DNA of 64,000 bases from Atkinsonella hypoxylon (GCA_000729835.1 JFHB01000033.1:1-64000); one strand, 5' to 3'. Counted from the first letter of the stretch, positions 12,401 to 23,836 are shown. Program-made: numbers and translations. Notes: generated from the letters alone by a model not told the origin.

Positions 12401-12959
12401 TACTAATTCTACGCTAAATATAATTATATAGTGTTAATTAAATAGATTTATCTTTAATAAAGGCATTTTCTTTACTAATACCTATACTTAATTAATTCTA
12501 GCTGTTAATATACCTACTGCTTTAGTGTTAAGTAAGATGCCTCTAAATATCTTACTAGAATAACGTTCTTCTAATATATAAGATAATAAATATAATAAGA
12601 GATCTATAGGATTTAATTAATCTTCTGTAAATAGGTCTTCTTTATATAGAGTATACTAATAGGCTTCTTCCTTAAGGTTCTAGAAGATAGCTTTATTATC
12701 TATAGTTACAGCATTAGTAAAGAATTATATAATTATTAGCTAAAGAGCTTTTCCTTTATTATCTATATTAGATTCTTTAATAAATGCCTTACTTATATCT
12801 TAAGTATTATTAGAACTATTATTCTATATAGGTTTATTTAATCCTTTATAAGCCTATAGATAGGCTCTAAATTTACTGTTTAAAGAAGAGGTTCTATACT
12901 TCTTATTATTCTACTATCTTTACTATACTTCTTAATGCTCTTTTTTACTATACTTTATT

Positions 12960-13005
12960 AACTAATATTCTTCTTTTTTATAGATAAAGTAGCGTTATTT
13001 TTAAG
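12960..13005 (-). pseudogene. Copia-3 gag zinc knuckle with Cys-to-Tyr changes
   Basis: The minus-strand frame R-Y-F-I-Y-K-K-E-E-Y corresponds to R-C-F-x-C-x-K-x-G-C of fungal copia gag. TGC/TGT to TAC/TAT and GGA to GAA are G-to-A changes. The position fits the gag half of the element. Confidence 0.55.
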
Positions 13006-14777
13006 TCTTACTTCTGCTATAGCTAAAGTCTTTTAAACATTAGTATTAATAGTCTATATAAAGAGCTTTATTATTAATATTAAGTTAGTTAAATCTAATG
13101 TAGAATTAGCTAATTTCCTTCTATACTTCTACAATACTAATTAACTTTTATAGGTTACTAATAAGCTCTTAGAATGTTGCATTAGTTGTAAATTTAGCTT
13201 AGCTATATTTAGGGATACCTTTAACTACTTAAAGGGTTTACTTAATAAGTTTAGAATTATCTATAAAAGAGTTAAAAAGGCTATTATAAATATCTTAAAG
13301 GTTTTAGATTATTATATTAAAGCAGTTAAGTATAGATTTATTAGGGTTCTTAGCAATTATATTGCGTAATATAATGCTGTTCTATTTTTAACAATAGAAT
13401 TACTTATTAATTAAGGTCTTAAAGTATTATCTAATAATTTTAACTATTTAGTTAAAGGTATAATTTATTTTTATATTTATTGCAATTATTATAAGGTAGA
13501 ATTTATATACTTTACCTATTAGTATTATTAAAAATACCTTTATTATTACTAGTTCTAAGAAATTAAGTTATTAGTATAGGTCTTTAAGGATAACTACTTT
13601 TAGTATAATAAAATTAAATATATTACTGCTATATTTATTACTTTCTTTATAGATCTTTATAAGGTTAAGGACTTTCTTTATATTAGTTTAAGAAGAATCT
13701 ATTATAGAAGGAAGTAATAGTTATACTGCTAAAAGTAGAAGAAATCTTATATTCTATAGTAAAGAGAGAGAAGGTAGTATTTTTACTAATATACCTATTA
13801 GATTACTAAGTATACTTAATAAAAGTAATAGAGAGAGTGCTAAAGGTATAGAGAGAGAGTTCTATAAAGAAGATTAAGGCTTCTTTACTATAGATATAAG
13901 TTCTATATTTAGGTGTAGATTTAAGTAAAATTTACTTAATACTACTTATTTATTAATCTCTTCTTCTAGCTATATAGATTGTTCCTCTTTTTATAGTACT
14001 CTTTTAAGGGAATTAGTAATTTAGCTGCTGCTTTTGCCTATATAGACTCTATATTTATATAGTAAATTATATAATGCTTTAATAATTAAAGTAAAAGCTC
14101 TTTAAAATAGGTCTTTATTTTAGTTATAGAAGTTAAATTTAAAGTTCTTTTATTATTCTTAATCTTTAAATCTTTAATCTTTATAGAGGTTAATTATAAA
14201 GGTAATTCTATTATTTAAATTAGTAATAGTAGTAGTTTTTAGGTTAATTTTATATATTAAGTTTTAATCTATTAATAGAAGTTTTTAATACTTTTAAAGT
14301 TATTCTAAAAGCTTATTAAGTTATAGTTATTACTTAAATTCTTATAAATCTACCTAAAGTTATTATAAACTTATTATATTAAATAAGATTAAGTAGTATA
14401 GAAAGAGAAAGTAGTTATAATAGAATTAGTATAAAGATAGAGAGATTTAGCTAACTTCTAGCTAAGTTCTAAGATAGTTAAAGAAGTTAAATTCTATAGC
14501 ATTAGCTGCTAAGGGTTCTAGCTAGTAATTTAATTCCTTAGGAGTTTAATATTAATAATTAGTTAAACTAAAACGTTATTATAAGTAAATATAACTTAGT
14601 AACTAAGCAATTATAAAGATATCTCTTCCTTTAGTACGCTTTACTAGTTATATTAGCTGCTAAGGGTTCTAGCTAATAGTATTATATCTTTTCTTGCTAA
14701 ATCTAGCTAATCTATAGTTAGTTATACTAATCTCTTTAGTTATACTAAAGACTTCTAGTTAAGTAACTACTAATTAG

Positions 14778-15092
14778 TGTTAATAGACTAAGGGTTTAAT
14801 TTATACTCCTTTAAGTTAGTTCTATAACTAGTTCACTAGTGCACTAGTATTTACATTAAAGAGGTTTAAATTTAGTTATCTAGAAGTTATATCTAACTAG
14901 CAAAAGAGGCTACATTATATACCTCGTTAGATGCCTTATATACCTTAGGCATAGTGTTATATTAAGGGGGAATTAAGGGGTATTAGCGACCTCGATATAA
15001 GTGGAGACTAGTGTACAGATGCAACTAATTAGCGGTTGTATCTACCTACGCAGGCGCCGGAATCGCACGATAGAGTCATAACGATTCCAACA
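14778..15092 (-). repeat. Copia-3 LTR (right on plus strand, 5' LTR of the element)
   Basis: It is a direct repeat of 8782-9096. Here the outer (right) part is almost unmutated (the last 60 bases are GC-rich) while the inner left part is RIP-altered (TGTTAATAGACTAAGGG). Confidence 0.9.
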
Positions 15093-15097
15093 GACTA
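15093..15097. repeat. Target site duplication GACTA (right copy) of Copia-3
   Basis: It is identical to 8777-8781. Confidence 0.85.
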
Positions 15098-15736
15098 GAT
15101 CTATTCTTTCCCTATAGAATATTGTTAACATTTAATGCTGCTCTAATAATACACTACAAATTAATTGCAAAATAAACACTATAATATTTAAAATATTCTA
15201 AAGATTTTAGTATTTACTTTAAAAGAAATTTAAAATAATTATTATAAAAGCCTTAAATTTAAATATTTACTAATGCTTTCTATAACACTAATTCTAATAA
15301 TTTAAAATTATTTAAAGGTTTTATACTTTTAATTAATAATATATCTATATTTTAGTTATTAAAACGCTAATTAATAGTTACAAAATTAACTACTAAAGCA
15401 GAATATATAGTATACTTATTAGCAGTAAGTTATCTTTAGTAAGTAATATAAGCTTTAACTAATCTTTAAGTTAAATTTAATAAACTAATTCTATTCTATA
15501 ACAATAAACTAGTAATATCCCTTATAAATAATCTAAAGATTAACTCTTAAACAAAATATATTAATGTTTATTATTATTTTATATAAGAATAGAATAGTAT
15601 TAATTATAACATTAAATATATTGCTTCTAAGGACAATTTAGTAGATATTTATACTAAAGCTCTACTACAACTAATACTTTACAATATTACAATAAGGCTT
15701 AAATTAATATAATAACACAATATAAAATAAAGAGTG
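15098..15736 (+). mobile_element. Copia-2, segment C: RNase H domain and 3' untranslated part
   Basis: The frame reads LTTKAEYIVYLLAVSYL (TTEAEY of copia RNase H), FYNNKLVISL, TKYINVYYYFI and finally ASKDNLVDIYTKALLQ (ADILTKALP). The stops are TAG/TAA. The copia order continues from segment B across Copia-3, which shows that A, B and C belong to one element. Confidence 0.85.
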
Positions 15737-15911
15737 TGTTAAGGGAGGTACAAATAGATATATTACAATATTGTTAACGTTATCTATATAATTAAAACAA
15801 CGAGCAGGAACGGATTATATTACTTGTATTAATATCATCTAGCGTTACTGAGATTCAAAATCTCTTTTCTTCTTTAATCAATTCTACAATTGTTTCATCA
15901 TAACTTCTACA
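15737..15911 (+). repeat. Probable Copia-2 3' LTR (about 175 bp)
   Basis: TGTTAAGGGAGGTAC starts after the RNase H end and an AAATAAAGAGTG tract. The unit ends near TAACTTCTACA, after which normal genomic composition begins. The 5' copy is outside the window, so both borders are inferred. The right half shows hardly any RIP, in line with the outer ends of the other elements. Confidence 0.5.
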
Positions 15912-18900
15912 GTGTTCATCGTCTAGGAGTTCTTGTGCGGCAACATACTCGGTCCCTATAGCGCATGTCCAACCAACATTGTATTGTAGTCATCTGGATT
16001 CGACATAATTGCGGATATTTGAGCCTCGTGGAATGTCCAAGATCAATCCTTAGGGCACTGGATCTTAATATTCGCGAGATTCAGTAATTGCTTGGACAGC
16101 ATCGCTCTCAGGCGCGGGGTTTAAGTCAGGCTGTGCTTGTGGGTGATTCGCTGGAACCCCACTTTATCCAGGGGAGAGTGCTGTGGTAAAATACGGCTGC
16201 AAACCGTAATCCTTCAAAAATGGAGGCACACGTCTCCATATCTGGCTCCGTATCTGGGAGTCATTGAAACCTCGGAGAAGAGCTTGACGGGATCCAGATT
16301 TTGCTGGTGGCTATGGCCGTATGTACTTGGGAGAGAAGCTACAGAGATTATATTCTATACGTCAAATGAGTGATTGCTGAAACCGTGGCCGTATGATGTT
16401 GTGCCAGGGGCAAGCAAATTCCACTGGGTTTTGAGTAGGCGGGCAAGTAGAATGTGAGGCGCACACTTTTTTAATTTCCCAGCACGACCCTTGCAGGGCG
16501 ACTAATTATTTGTTGACCCTTTGACCTGGCCCGTCGTCATTACTAGCGGTTACACAAGCGCTGAGCCTTAGAGTCTACCCCTTTAGAGGCTGGGGGCTTC
16601 AGGGGAAAAAAGGAAAAAAAAAAAGAAAAAGAAAAAAAAAATCAGAGAGTCTAGAGAGGATGAACAGCACAGCGATGAGGAGATGGAATTCTGCTTCTTT
16701 CGGCGTGGGGCATCACGGTTTCTTCCTCAGTGACTGATTGACGGGACCCACAAATAAGGTAGGCGTGCGAATGAAACCAGCGCATGTTCAATCCATCCAG
16801 CAACTGAGGAGACTTTCTCCACGCGCGCCGGGCCTAGATCTGATGTTTGTCCCACATGATGAGGGCAACGCAGCACAGCACAGCCTTGGGCTAAAAAGTC
16901 TGATGCCACTCCCGCCACGGACTTCTACCGCCAAGGCAACGGCCAGGTCACACGGGAATAGCAGGGTACACGTACTTGTAAAACGCAATGCAACGCTCAC
17001 AATACAATGTATAGCCAAGCCATTCATGTCTCTACGTAGACTCTACGTAGGTACTTTCTACTTACTTCGAACGTACCATTATAGTGGGCCATAGGGCCTG
17101 GTGTGCCGAATCTGAGGTACCCCGGGTGTACCACGCCAAAGTGGTGCTCTCGTGACCTATTGTGCGCACTCCGGAGTTGAAAAGATCTTGAATTGTTCTC
17201 GTTCCGGTCTTGTCGCCTACTGGTCCGCTTCTAGCGACCAGAAAAGTGGACGGATTTCCAATTGTTGTTTCAAATTTACAAGAGAATCGACCGGAGATTT
17301 TCCCAGCCTTGACCGTGGACTGGATGCGACGGTGCTGTCTCCTCTACGGGCATTCGGGAAAAATTGACAGCTGCTTCTATTAATACCGGGCATGATGCAG
17401 CTTCCTGTCGCTCCCTGCCGCTTCCTGTCCGCGGCAGCCCCAGAGTAGCAACGTGGCACCAGGAAAATGCTATGGGTGTCCAGTCCAGTCCATGGCTGGT
17501 GAGGGCTGGTGAGGGTAGATAACGATGGCTTCAGGCCGCGAATTGATGCGTCGCAACTCGAGATAGTGATAAGGCAGGCATGATGGTTGCGCCTGGCTTG
17601 ATTTACCAGGATGTCACCAACCAAGTGGCCGGCCGAGCGAGATGCTATCCGACAAGTTCCAAAAAGGCACGTCAAGAAATCCTACTTGTGCCACACCCCA
17701 CTTATATCGTCACTCGCCCCACGATAAGTGAGTGCGGTGCGAGGTTCCCGAGTGACGATCTAAGTGGGGCGTGGCACGAGTAATAAATAGCCTGGTACTC
17801 CGTAGAGCTGTGCTCGTATTGCGCGAACGCCGGACTTCGCCTGCCAGCCTGCAGGATTGGGGCCTCTTGCCTCTTTACCCCTTTTGCCCAGAGCCTGCTA
17901 CTTGCACTAGACCGTTCAGTCCAGCCTTCAGGCACAGATGCTTCGACACCAGTCGTCCAGCGTGTGGCTTGGCCGGCCGTTTCCAGCAAAGGTTTGCTGG
18001 CGGAGCGCCTCCATCTGGCCAATATTGTCTAGGTATCTTGTCTCGGGTGCGTTGACACCTGAGCTGACCACAGCCCCTCACGATCCTTCCAATTTATTAA
18101 TCGAGACATGGAAGTCGGCCGACGAGTTTGACGCCCCTTGCAAGCAAATAGGCGAAAAACCTGTGCTTCCTTTGTTTGTTCGAGCCTGATTTCAATCAAA
18201 AACTACCAAAAGGAAAAAAAAAAAAAAATTTATGGTTAGCTTGGAGTTAAAGACTCTAGACTGGTGAGTACCCTAGCCTACCTCTATTTTAAGTACCAGA
18301 CACTATTGAGCCACATGGCATTACTTTAATCTAAGCTTTCAGGTCATCTTTTTTTTTTTTACGGTTCTTTTTACGAGGTTCTGCTATGCCTGTTTAGCAC
18401 CTTCTACGAGACCTTCTTTAGGTCACATTGAAGGTTTTTTTTTTTTGTACCTCAGCACAAATACTAGATTAGGTATTCTTTTATTGGGCTTAAATTTAGG
18501 CTTCTAGGGCAATTGGACAAGTAAATTCTCTGCTTTTCCTTGTAGTTCTAGTCCTTTAAAGCATCCCCAGAACTTAGGCTATAGCTAGACATATTATCAT
18601 CATCATCAATGCCCTAGAGGCTCAAGTATCGTGTTGCATCTCCATGTCTCTCTGTATTTATCTGACGAGAGCTTGCCCCCGCAACTGTTGCCGCGAATAA
18701 CGACATCTCCACGGATGTGTCGGTGCCGCAGACAGCACAGAACTCGTATACAATATCACACTAGCTTCGATCTGCAACAGAACCGCGGCGATTCCTGGAC
18801 CACTTTCGACTTTCTCTGCACTAGGCTCAAACGGTATATTAAGAGCCGAAGCTCCGACAACAAGGCGTGCTGAAGATGGGGTGACGCCAACGCGACATGG

Positions 18901-19091
18901 GAGTACCTACTACCCCCGTAACCAATGCAACGCCACATACATGTATGTATGTATGCATGCATTTGCGACATGGGCTACGGGGCTGTTTGCTTTTGTATTG
19001 GATCCTACATAAATAATGTCCATCTCCTCCTCTTCCGTCCTGTTAGGCGGTGGTATTAGTTGGCCGGTCGTCAGCATCTTCCATCTTCTCA
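15912..19091. other. Intergenic, no convincing gene
   Basis: This is GC-balanced DNA with only short overlapping ORFs on both strands, none with a recognisable motif or plausible exon chain. It contains a poly-A tract (16,602-16,640), a 100-bp palindrome (17,683-17,782) and an AT-richer piece with poly-T runs (18,210-18,600). The last few hundred bases must hold the promoter of the WSC gene. Confidence 0.6.
17683..17782. repeat. 100-bp palindromic element with about 33-bp inverted arms
   Basis: The left arm TACTTGTGCCACACCCCACT (continuing TATATCGTCACTCG) pairs almost perfectly with the right arm, which ends in AAGTGGGGCGTGGCACGAGTA. The arms differ at only a few positions. The central 30 bases carry a shorter internal complement (CCACGATAAGTG). 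The outer TA on both sides suggests a tiny MITE with TA target choice, but a palindrome of other origin is possible. Such a strand could fold into a stable hairpin. Confidence 0.6.
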
Positions 19092-22000
19092 ATGATGGGC
19101 CTCCGTACATTGCTGCTTGCGGCCACGGCCTTTACAGGCCTGGTGCGTGGCCTTGGCTCGACGGACACGATTACATGGGGAGGCGACAATTCGAGAGCTG
19201 GTTATCAAATGTAGGTTCATCTGACCCATGTTCACTGGACGTCTAATCTGTGATGTTATAACTTGGGGCACCTGAAAAATGCAGGCCTGCGTTGCCAGAC
19301 CATGACTGACGGAAGACTTTCTAACTCACATGCAGCAATCATAACATGGACCCTGCTGTCGTGGCGAGCAGTCAATTTGCGCAATTGTTTAAAACCCAGT
19401 TGCCTGGCACCTTCAATGGACAGGCGGAACAAATCTTTTCTCAACCCTTGGTTTACACCCCGAGCGGCAGCGACAAACAGTACGTCTACTTTGCCACCAC
19501 CTTGAATAATGTCTATAAGCTCGACGCCAAGACGGGAGAAATCGTCGCCTCGCGGAACCTGCACATTCCCTTTCTCACGGCCGATCTCGATGGGTGCGTT
19601 GACATCAACCCGGCCATTGGCGTCACTGCCACTGGTGTCATCGACCCGGACACCGACACCTTGTACCTGACAGCCAAAACCTATCTTGACCAGAAGGTGG
19701 CCGGACCGCAAGGCAAACCCAACGGTCGATACTATGTGCATGCTCTCGACGTAAACGACCTCAGTGAGCGAGAAAACTTCCCGGTCAATCTCGAGGGCCT
19801 CATTGCCAGCAACACCGCCGAGCGCATGTTTCAAGGCGGCATCCACCATCAACGACCAGCCTTGTTGCATACTGGAAATTTCATCTATGCCGGCTTTGCA
19901 TCTCACTGTGTCCAGTACAACTTCACCGGCTGGATCATTGGCTGGGACAAGACGAGCGGGAAAATCGTGGAAAAGTGGGCGACCGAAGGACAAGGCGTCC
20001 CCAACACCATCCGCGGCGGAGGGATTTGGATGTCTGGAGGCGGAATTGCCTCTGACGACAAGGGCTCCATCTTCCTGGGCACGGGAAACGGATACGCCTC
20101 GCAGCTGGCCGATGCGCCCGTCCAGGGCTTTGACCCGCCCACTGCACTCGAAGAAGCCGCTCTGCACATGACCGTCAACGGCGATGGCAGCCTTCGTCTG
20201 GTCGACTTCTTCATGCCGTGGGAGAAGAGGGCGCTGGACGGTGCAGACAAAGATCTGGGCACCAGCCCTCTGGAAATCCTTCCCAGCCAATTCTCCTGTG
20301 GCGCCGTCCAGCGCATTGGCGTCATCACCGGCAAGAGCGGCAAGACCTATTTCCTCAACCTGGACGACTTGGGCGGATACAAAAACGGCCCGGATGGCTA
20401 CGACCGAGTGATATTCGTGTACCAGAATTTGAACTCCGTCTACGCCGGCGCCGGTGTTTATCCGCTCCAAGGTGGCTACATTTACATCAATGTCATTCAA
20501 CACCCGTCTATCGTCTTCAAGTTCTCCTGCAGCGGTGGCGTCCCGACCTTCACCAAAGTCGCCGAGACGCCGCAAAGCAATGCCTACATTCTCGGCGTCA
20601 GCCACGGCACAACCACGTCTCTCAACGGCCAAGAGGGCACGGGTTTGCTTTGGATCTCCGATGTACAAGGGCCTGGTCTCCGCATCTATGACGCTGTTCC
20701 TCAGGCCGGCAGCCTGAACATGATCAAATCTTTTGATGTGCCTGGCGTCAATAAATTCTCTCGCCCTGTTTTTGGCGACGGCATTGTTTATATCGGGTCC
20801 AACGAAGGATACTTCTATGGCTTCGGGGCACCCGTAAACCCTCCACTCAACTGCACTTCGCCCGTCAATTTTGGCTCGGTCAACATGAAGAACAGCAGTT
20901 TGAGCAAGCCAGTCACCTGCAAAGCTCTCATTGCTCTGACAGTTACAGGCATCGGGCTCAATGACGCCAACAGCACAGACTTTACCATTTCCGGCCTCCC
21001 AACCACTCCCTTACAGATGGCTGTTGCTGACACTTTCACCGTCAATGCCAAGTTCTCTCCCTCCAGCATTGGGCTCTTGGTCAATGCCATCCTGGTCAAT
21101 ACCACGAATGGAGTACAAGGTTACAGCGGAAGCACCCGTGCCCAACTGACGGGCACGGGGTCAAGCGCAGGACCTCTGTTGCAAGTCAGCCCTTCTGTCC
21201 TCACTTTTAACAAGGCTGTTACTGGCCAAGATCTTGAAGGTGTATCCGAAACAGTCCTTGTCTCCAACTTGGGCGATGGTGTACTTACTATCAAGTCTGT
21301 GCTGTACTCCAACACAGGCACTGATGGGCCATTCCAGGCTTGGAACGGACAAGGCGCCTTGACCGTTGGCAAATTCGCGTTGAGTAATATTCCTACCACA
21401 ATCCCGCCCAACAACGCGTCCAGTATCGACATTCAGTTCAACACGTCCGAGACCGGAACCTACTCCTGCTACATCAAGCTGGTCACGGATGGTGGTAATG
21501 GAACCCTCTCCGTGACTGCGTCCGCCGGCCCGGGAGCAGTGGTACGATTTGCATTCCAGACACCGGACGGCAGCAACTGGGTGAACTATACGTCTGGTAC
21601 TCCCTTTACCTTTGGAAATGTAACTGAAAACACCTCAAGATCACTAAAATTTCGCATAACGAACGTGGCTCCTCAGGACGGTGTGCCGTTGTCATTGACT
21701 GTATCCAAGCCCCCATTCGGGGTCGCTGGATTGGTCCGAGCCTTGAATCAGGTTGATCTCGCAGAGGGTACTTCTTTGGCTCCTGGCCAAAGTGCCAATG
21801 CCACTCTTGTTTGCAACGTACCCTATGCGCAATGGAACACGGCGCCATATTCTGGATCAGCCAACTGGACTATCAATACAAATGATGCCCATTCTGGCAA
21901 GCAGTTCATTGAATTCTCGTGCAATGCTGTCGCCGAACAAGCACCTCCACTGTTGCCAGATGGCCAAGGAGAGTTCAAGTATGTTGGTTGCTTCCAGGAA

Positions 22001-23728
22001 AACCCCGACGTACGTCAACTACCGAATCGGCTTCTGGCAAGCGACAATATGACCAGCGCGGCGTGTATCCAGGCATGCAATGCGCAGGGATATACTTTCT
22101 GTGCCACCGAGTATCAGCGTGAATGCTGGGCAGGCAACACTAGTCCACTCACCAATGTGAGTGACTCCAACTGCAACTACAATTGCATGGGAGATTTGAA
22201 GCAAATCTGTGGTGGCAACGGAGCTGATGGTAATGGAATATACATGTCAGTGTTTGGGGACTCTTTGAAATGGAACGGAAACTCGACGAAATCTCGTCCT
22301 CCTGGACCTGCTGTCAACCCAGGCGTGTCAGGATACACAAGTATTGGCTGTTACACCGAGGGGACTAACGGTCGCGCTCTGCCCAATTATGAAGCCACTG
22401 ACAAGAAGACGGTTAAAAACTGCATCGATGCCTGTAAAGCTGACCACTATATCCTCGCAGGTCTGGAGTACGGTGGTGAGGTAAGTCAACAAGCGTGTCT
22501 TCAAGTGTTCACCTTTGGTCCAGTCGCTAATGACTCGCAGTGTTGGTGTGGTAACTCGTGGGCAGCCGGCGCAGTTCCTGCACCGGAAAGCGATTGCTCA
22601 ATGACATGCAATGACAACAGCACCGAATACTGTGGTGGGCCGAATCGTCTGAATGCCTACCAGCTTGACAAGGGAGTTTCCACGTCGGCGTCTCTGTCAG
22701 CAACATCGTCCATCACATCATTTGGCAATTTCAGCACCAGCACCAGCACCATTGCCGGAAATAGTTCATTTACAAGCACAACTGCTACGGCCACTTCTGC
22801 TTCCTCCACTCCGACCCCTACTGCGCCATATAGGAGGGACAAGATTGGCAACTGGCGTTTTCAGGGCTGCTGGACCGAGGCGACAAACAGTCGTGCTCTC
22901 ATTGACCGTACATGGGCAAATGACAGCATGACTCTAGACTTGTGCGCCAAGTTCTGCGACGGCCTAACCTACTTCGGAGCTGAATATGGCCGGGAGTGCT
23001 ATTGCGGCAATGTTCTCCAGGCAGGCAGCGTTAATGCTACCAATCAGGATGACTGTAATTTCTTGTGCCCTGGTGATCATACAGAGTATTGCGGAGCTGG
23101 TGATCGATTGGAGCTATACAAGATTGGCACTAGCCAAGTAGCAACAACTACTTCGTCTGCTTTATTCCCCAATAGCACTGCCTCCAACTCGATCTTGGCC
23201 TATACTTCCACTTCCGGCACTCCTTTGACGACAGCTACGAGAAATGGTACGACCGCTGCAAGCTCTACTAGTGGCTCTACCGGTACTCCTACCACAACAA
23301 ACTCCACGTCCACTTCCACGTCCACGTCCACGTCCACGTCCACGTCCACGGTATCACCGACTCCTACTGGCCCTGTTATTTCCAGCGGCAATGCAAACTT
23401 TACCTACTATGCCTGCGTTTTGGAGCCAAATGACGGCCGAATCCTGGAAACGCAGCTTCTCAACAGTCTCAACATGACCATCAACAGATGCTTACAGACG
23501 TGCTGGCAGTACAATTATGCGGGGGTTGAGTACGGCCGTGAATGCTGGTGTGGAAACAAGATCAACTATGCTGGAAACGCAGCCACCACAGCCGGACACA
23601 ATGTCACCGACTCGCAATGTAATTTCCTGTGTCCTGGGAACCATACAGAGTACTGCGGGTCCAACGACAGGCTGTCTCTGTACTCTCGCAAGGACTTGAG
23701 GAAGCGCTTAGATGGGTCATTGCTTTGA
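19092..23728 (+). CDS. Secreted beta-propeller protein with four WSC domains
   Basis: The proposed exons are 19,092-19,210, 19,336-22,480 and 22,541-23,728 (1483 aa). Exon 1 supplies a signal peptide (MMGLRTLLLAATAFTGLVRG) and joins in frame as GYQ-I-NHNMDPAVV. Residues about 25-540 look like a quinoprotein-type (PQQ-like) beta-propeller, with repeated VYKLDAKTGEIV and IIGWDKTSGKIVEKW blades. Residues about 540-910 resemble Ig-like choice-of-anchor/HYDIN modules (NFGSVNMKN, FGNVTENTSRSLKF). Four Cys-rich WSC domains follow at about 919-1010, 1038-1129, 1192-1284 and 1374-1471 (EYGRECWCGN, CPGNHTEYCG), separated by Ser/Thr linkers likely to be O-glycosylated. WSC domains are thought to bind carbohydrate, so a role at the wall or on substrates is inferred. 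No C-terminal membrane anchor is visible. The 60-bp second intron is in frame and stop-free. Confidence 0.88.
22481..22540 (+). other. 60-bp stop-free intron inside WSC domain 2
   Basis: GTAAGT at 22,481, a branch-like GCTAATGAC near 22,526 and CGCAG at 22,540. Removing it restores EYGGE-CWCGNSW, the exact spacing of the other WSC domains. Retention adds 20 residues without a stop and would disrupt the Cys spacing. Confidence 0.85.
23302..23350 (+). repeat. Coding hexanucleotide repeat (CCACGT/CCACTT), Thr-Ser linker
   Basis: About eight hexamers of the CACGTC type encode alternating Ser-Thr between WSC domains 3 and 4. The in-frame period keeps the reading frame, so length variation among strains would only change the linker. 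Confidence 0.85.
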
Positions 23729-23836
23729 CGACGACAGAAATGATGGCACTATCGTGCATCGTGCATTTTGCAAGCTAGGCTTTATTGTCTAATATATAAA
23801 CATTAATAAGGTTAAAGCACAGACGCCGGACTGGTA

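Larger units (their letters stand above)
8782..15092 (-). mobile_element. Copia-3: complete 6.3-kb LTR retrotransposon, RIP-inactivated
   Basis: Two 315-bp direct LTRs (8782-9096 and 14,778-15,092) with TG...CA ends and perfect GACTA target duplications define a full-length insertion. The coding strand is minus. Near 9260-9400 the minus strand reads INSKDNIANLITKVTLNKT, the end of copia RNase H (D.LTK). Near 12,968-12,994 it reads R-Y-F-I-Y-K-K-E-E-Y, a gag zinc knuckle with Cys changed to Tyr. So gag lies towards 13-14.7 kb and RNase H towards 9.2 kb. It is inserted in Copia-2 within the RT to RNase H part. Confidence 0.9.
1..15911. other. AT-rich, RIP-affected isochore made of nested LTR retrotransposons
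   Basis: The whole interval is strongly AT-rich and has almost no open reading frame. Retrotransposon protein sequence is still readable but is broken by TAG and TAA at places where Gln or Trp is expected. Asp-to-Asn, His-to-Tyr and Cys-to-Tyr changes occur as well, all explained by C-to-T or G-to-A changes. This is the known signature of repeat-induced point mutation in Pezizomycotina. The AT bias fades inside the last LTR (15,737-15,911), and normal composition follows. The few ORFs of 60-71 codons inside (for example near 11.0-11.2 kb) are chance products. Confidence 0.93.

Noticed and set aside
16137..18189. Series of ORFs of 60-152 codons on both strands
   Set aside because: They overlap each other, show no family pattern and cannot be chained by good splice sites.
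19256..20668. 470-codon open frame on the minus strand
   Set aside because: It is antisense to the propeller exon, lacks known motifs, and is a by-product of the codon bias of the WSC gene.
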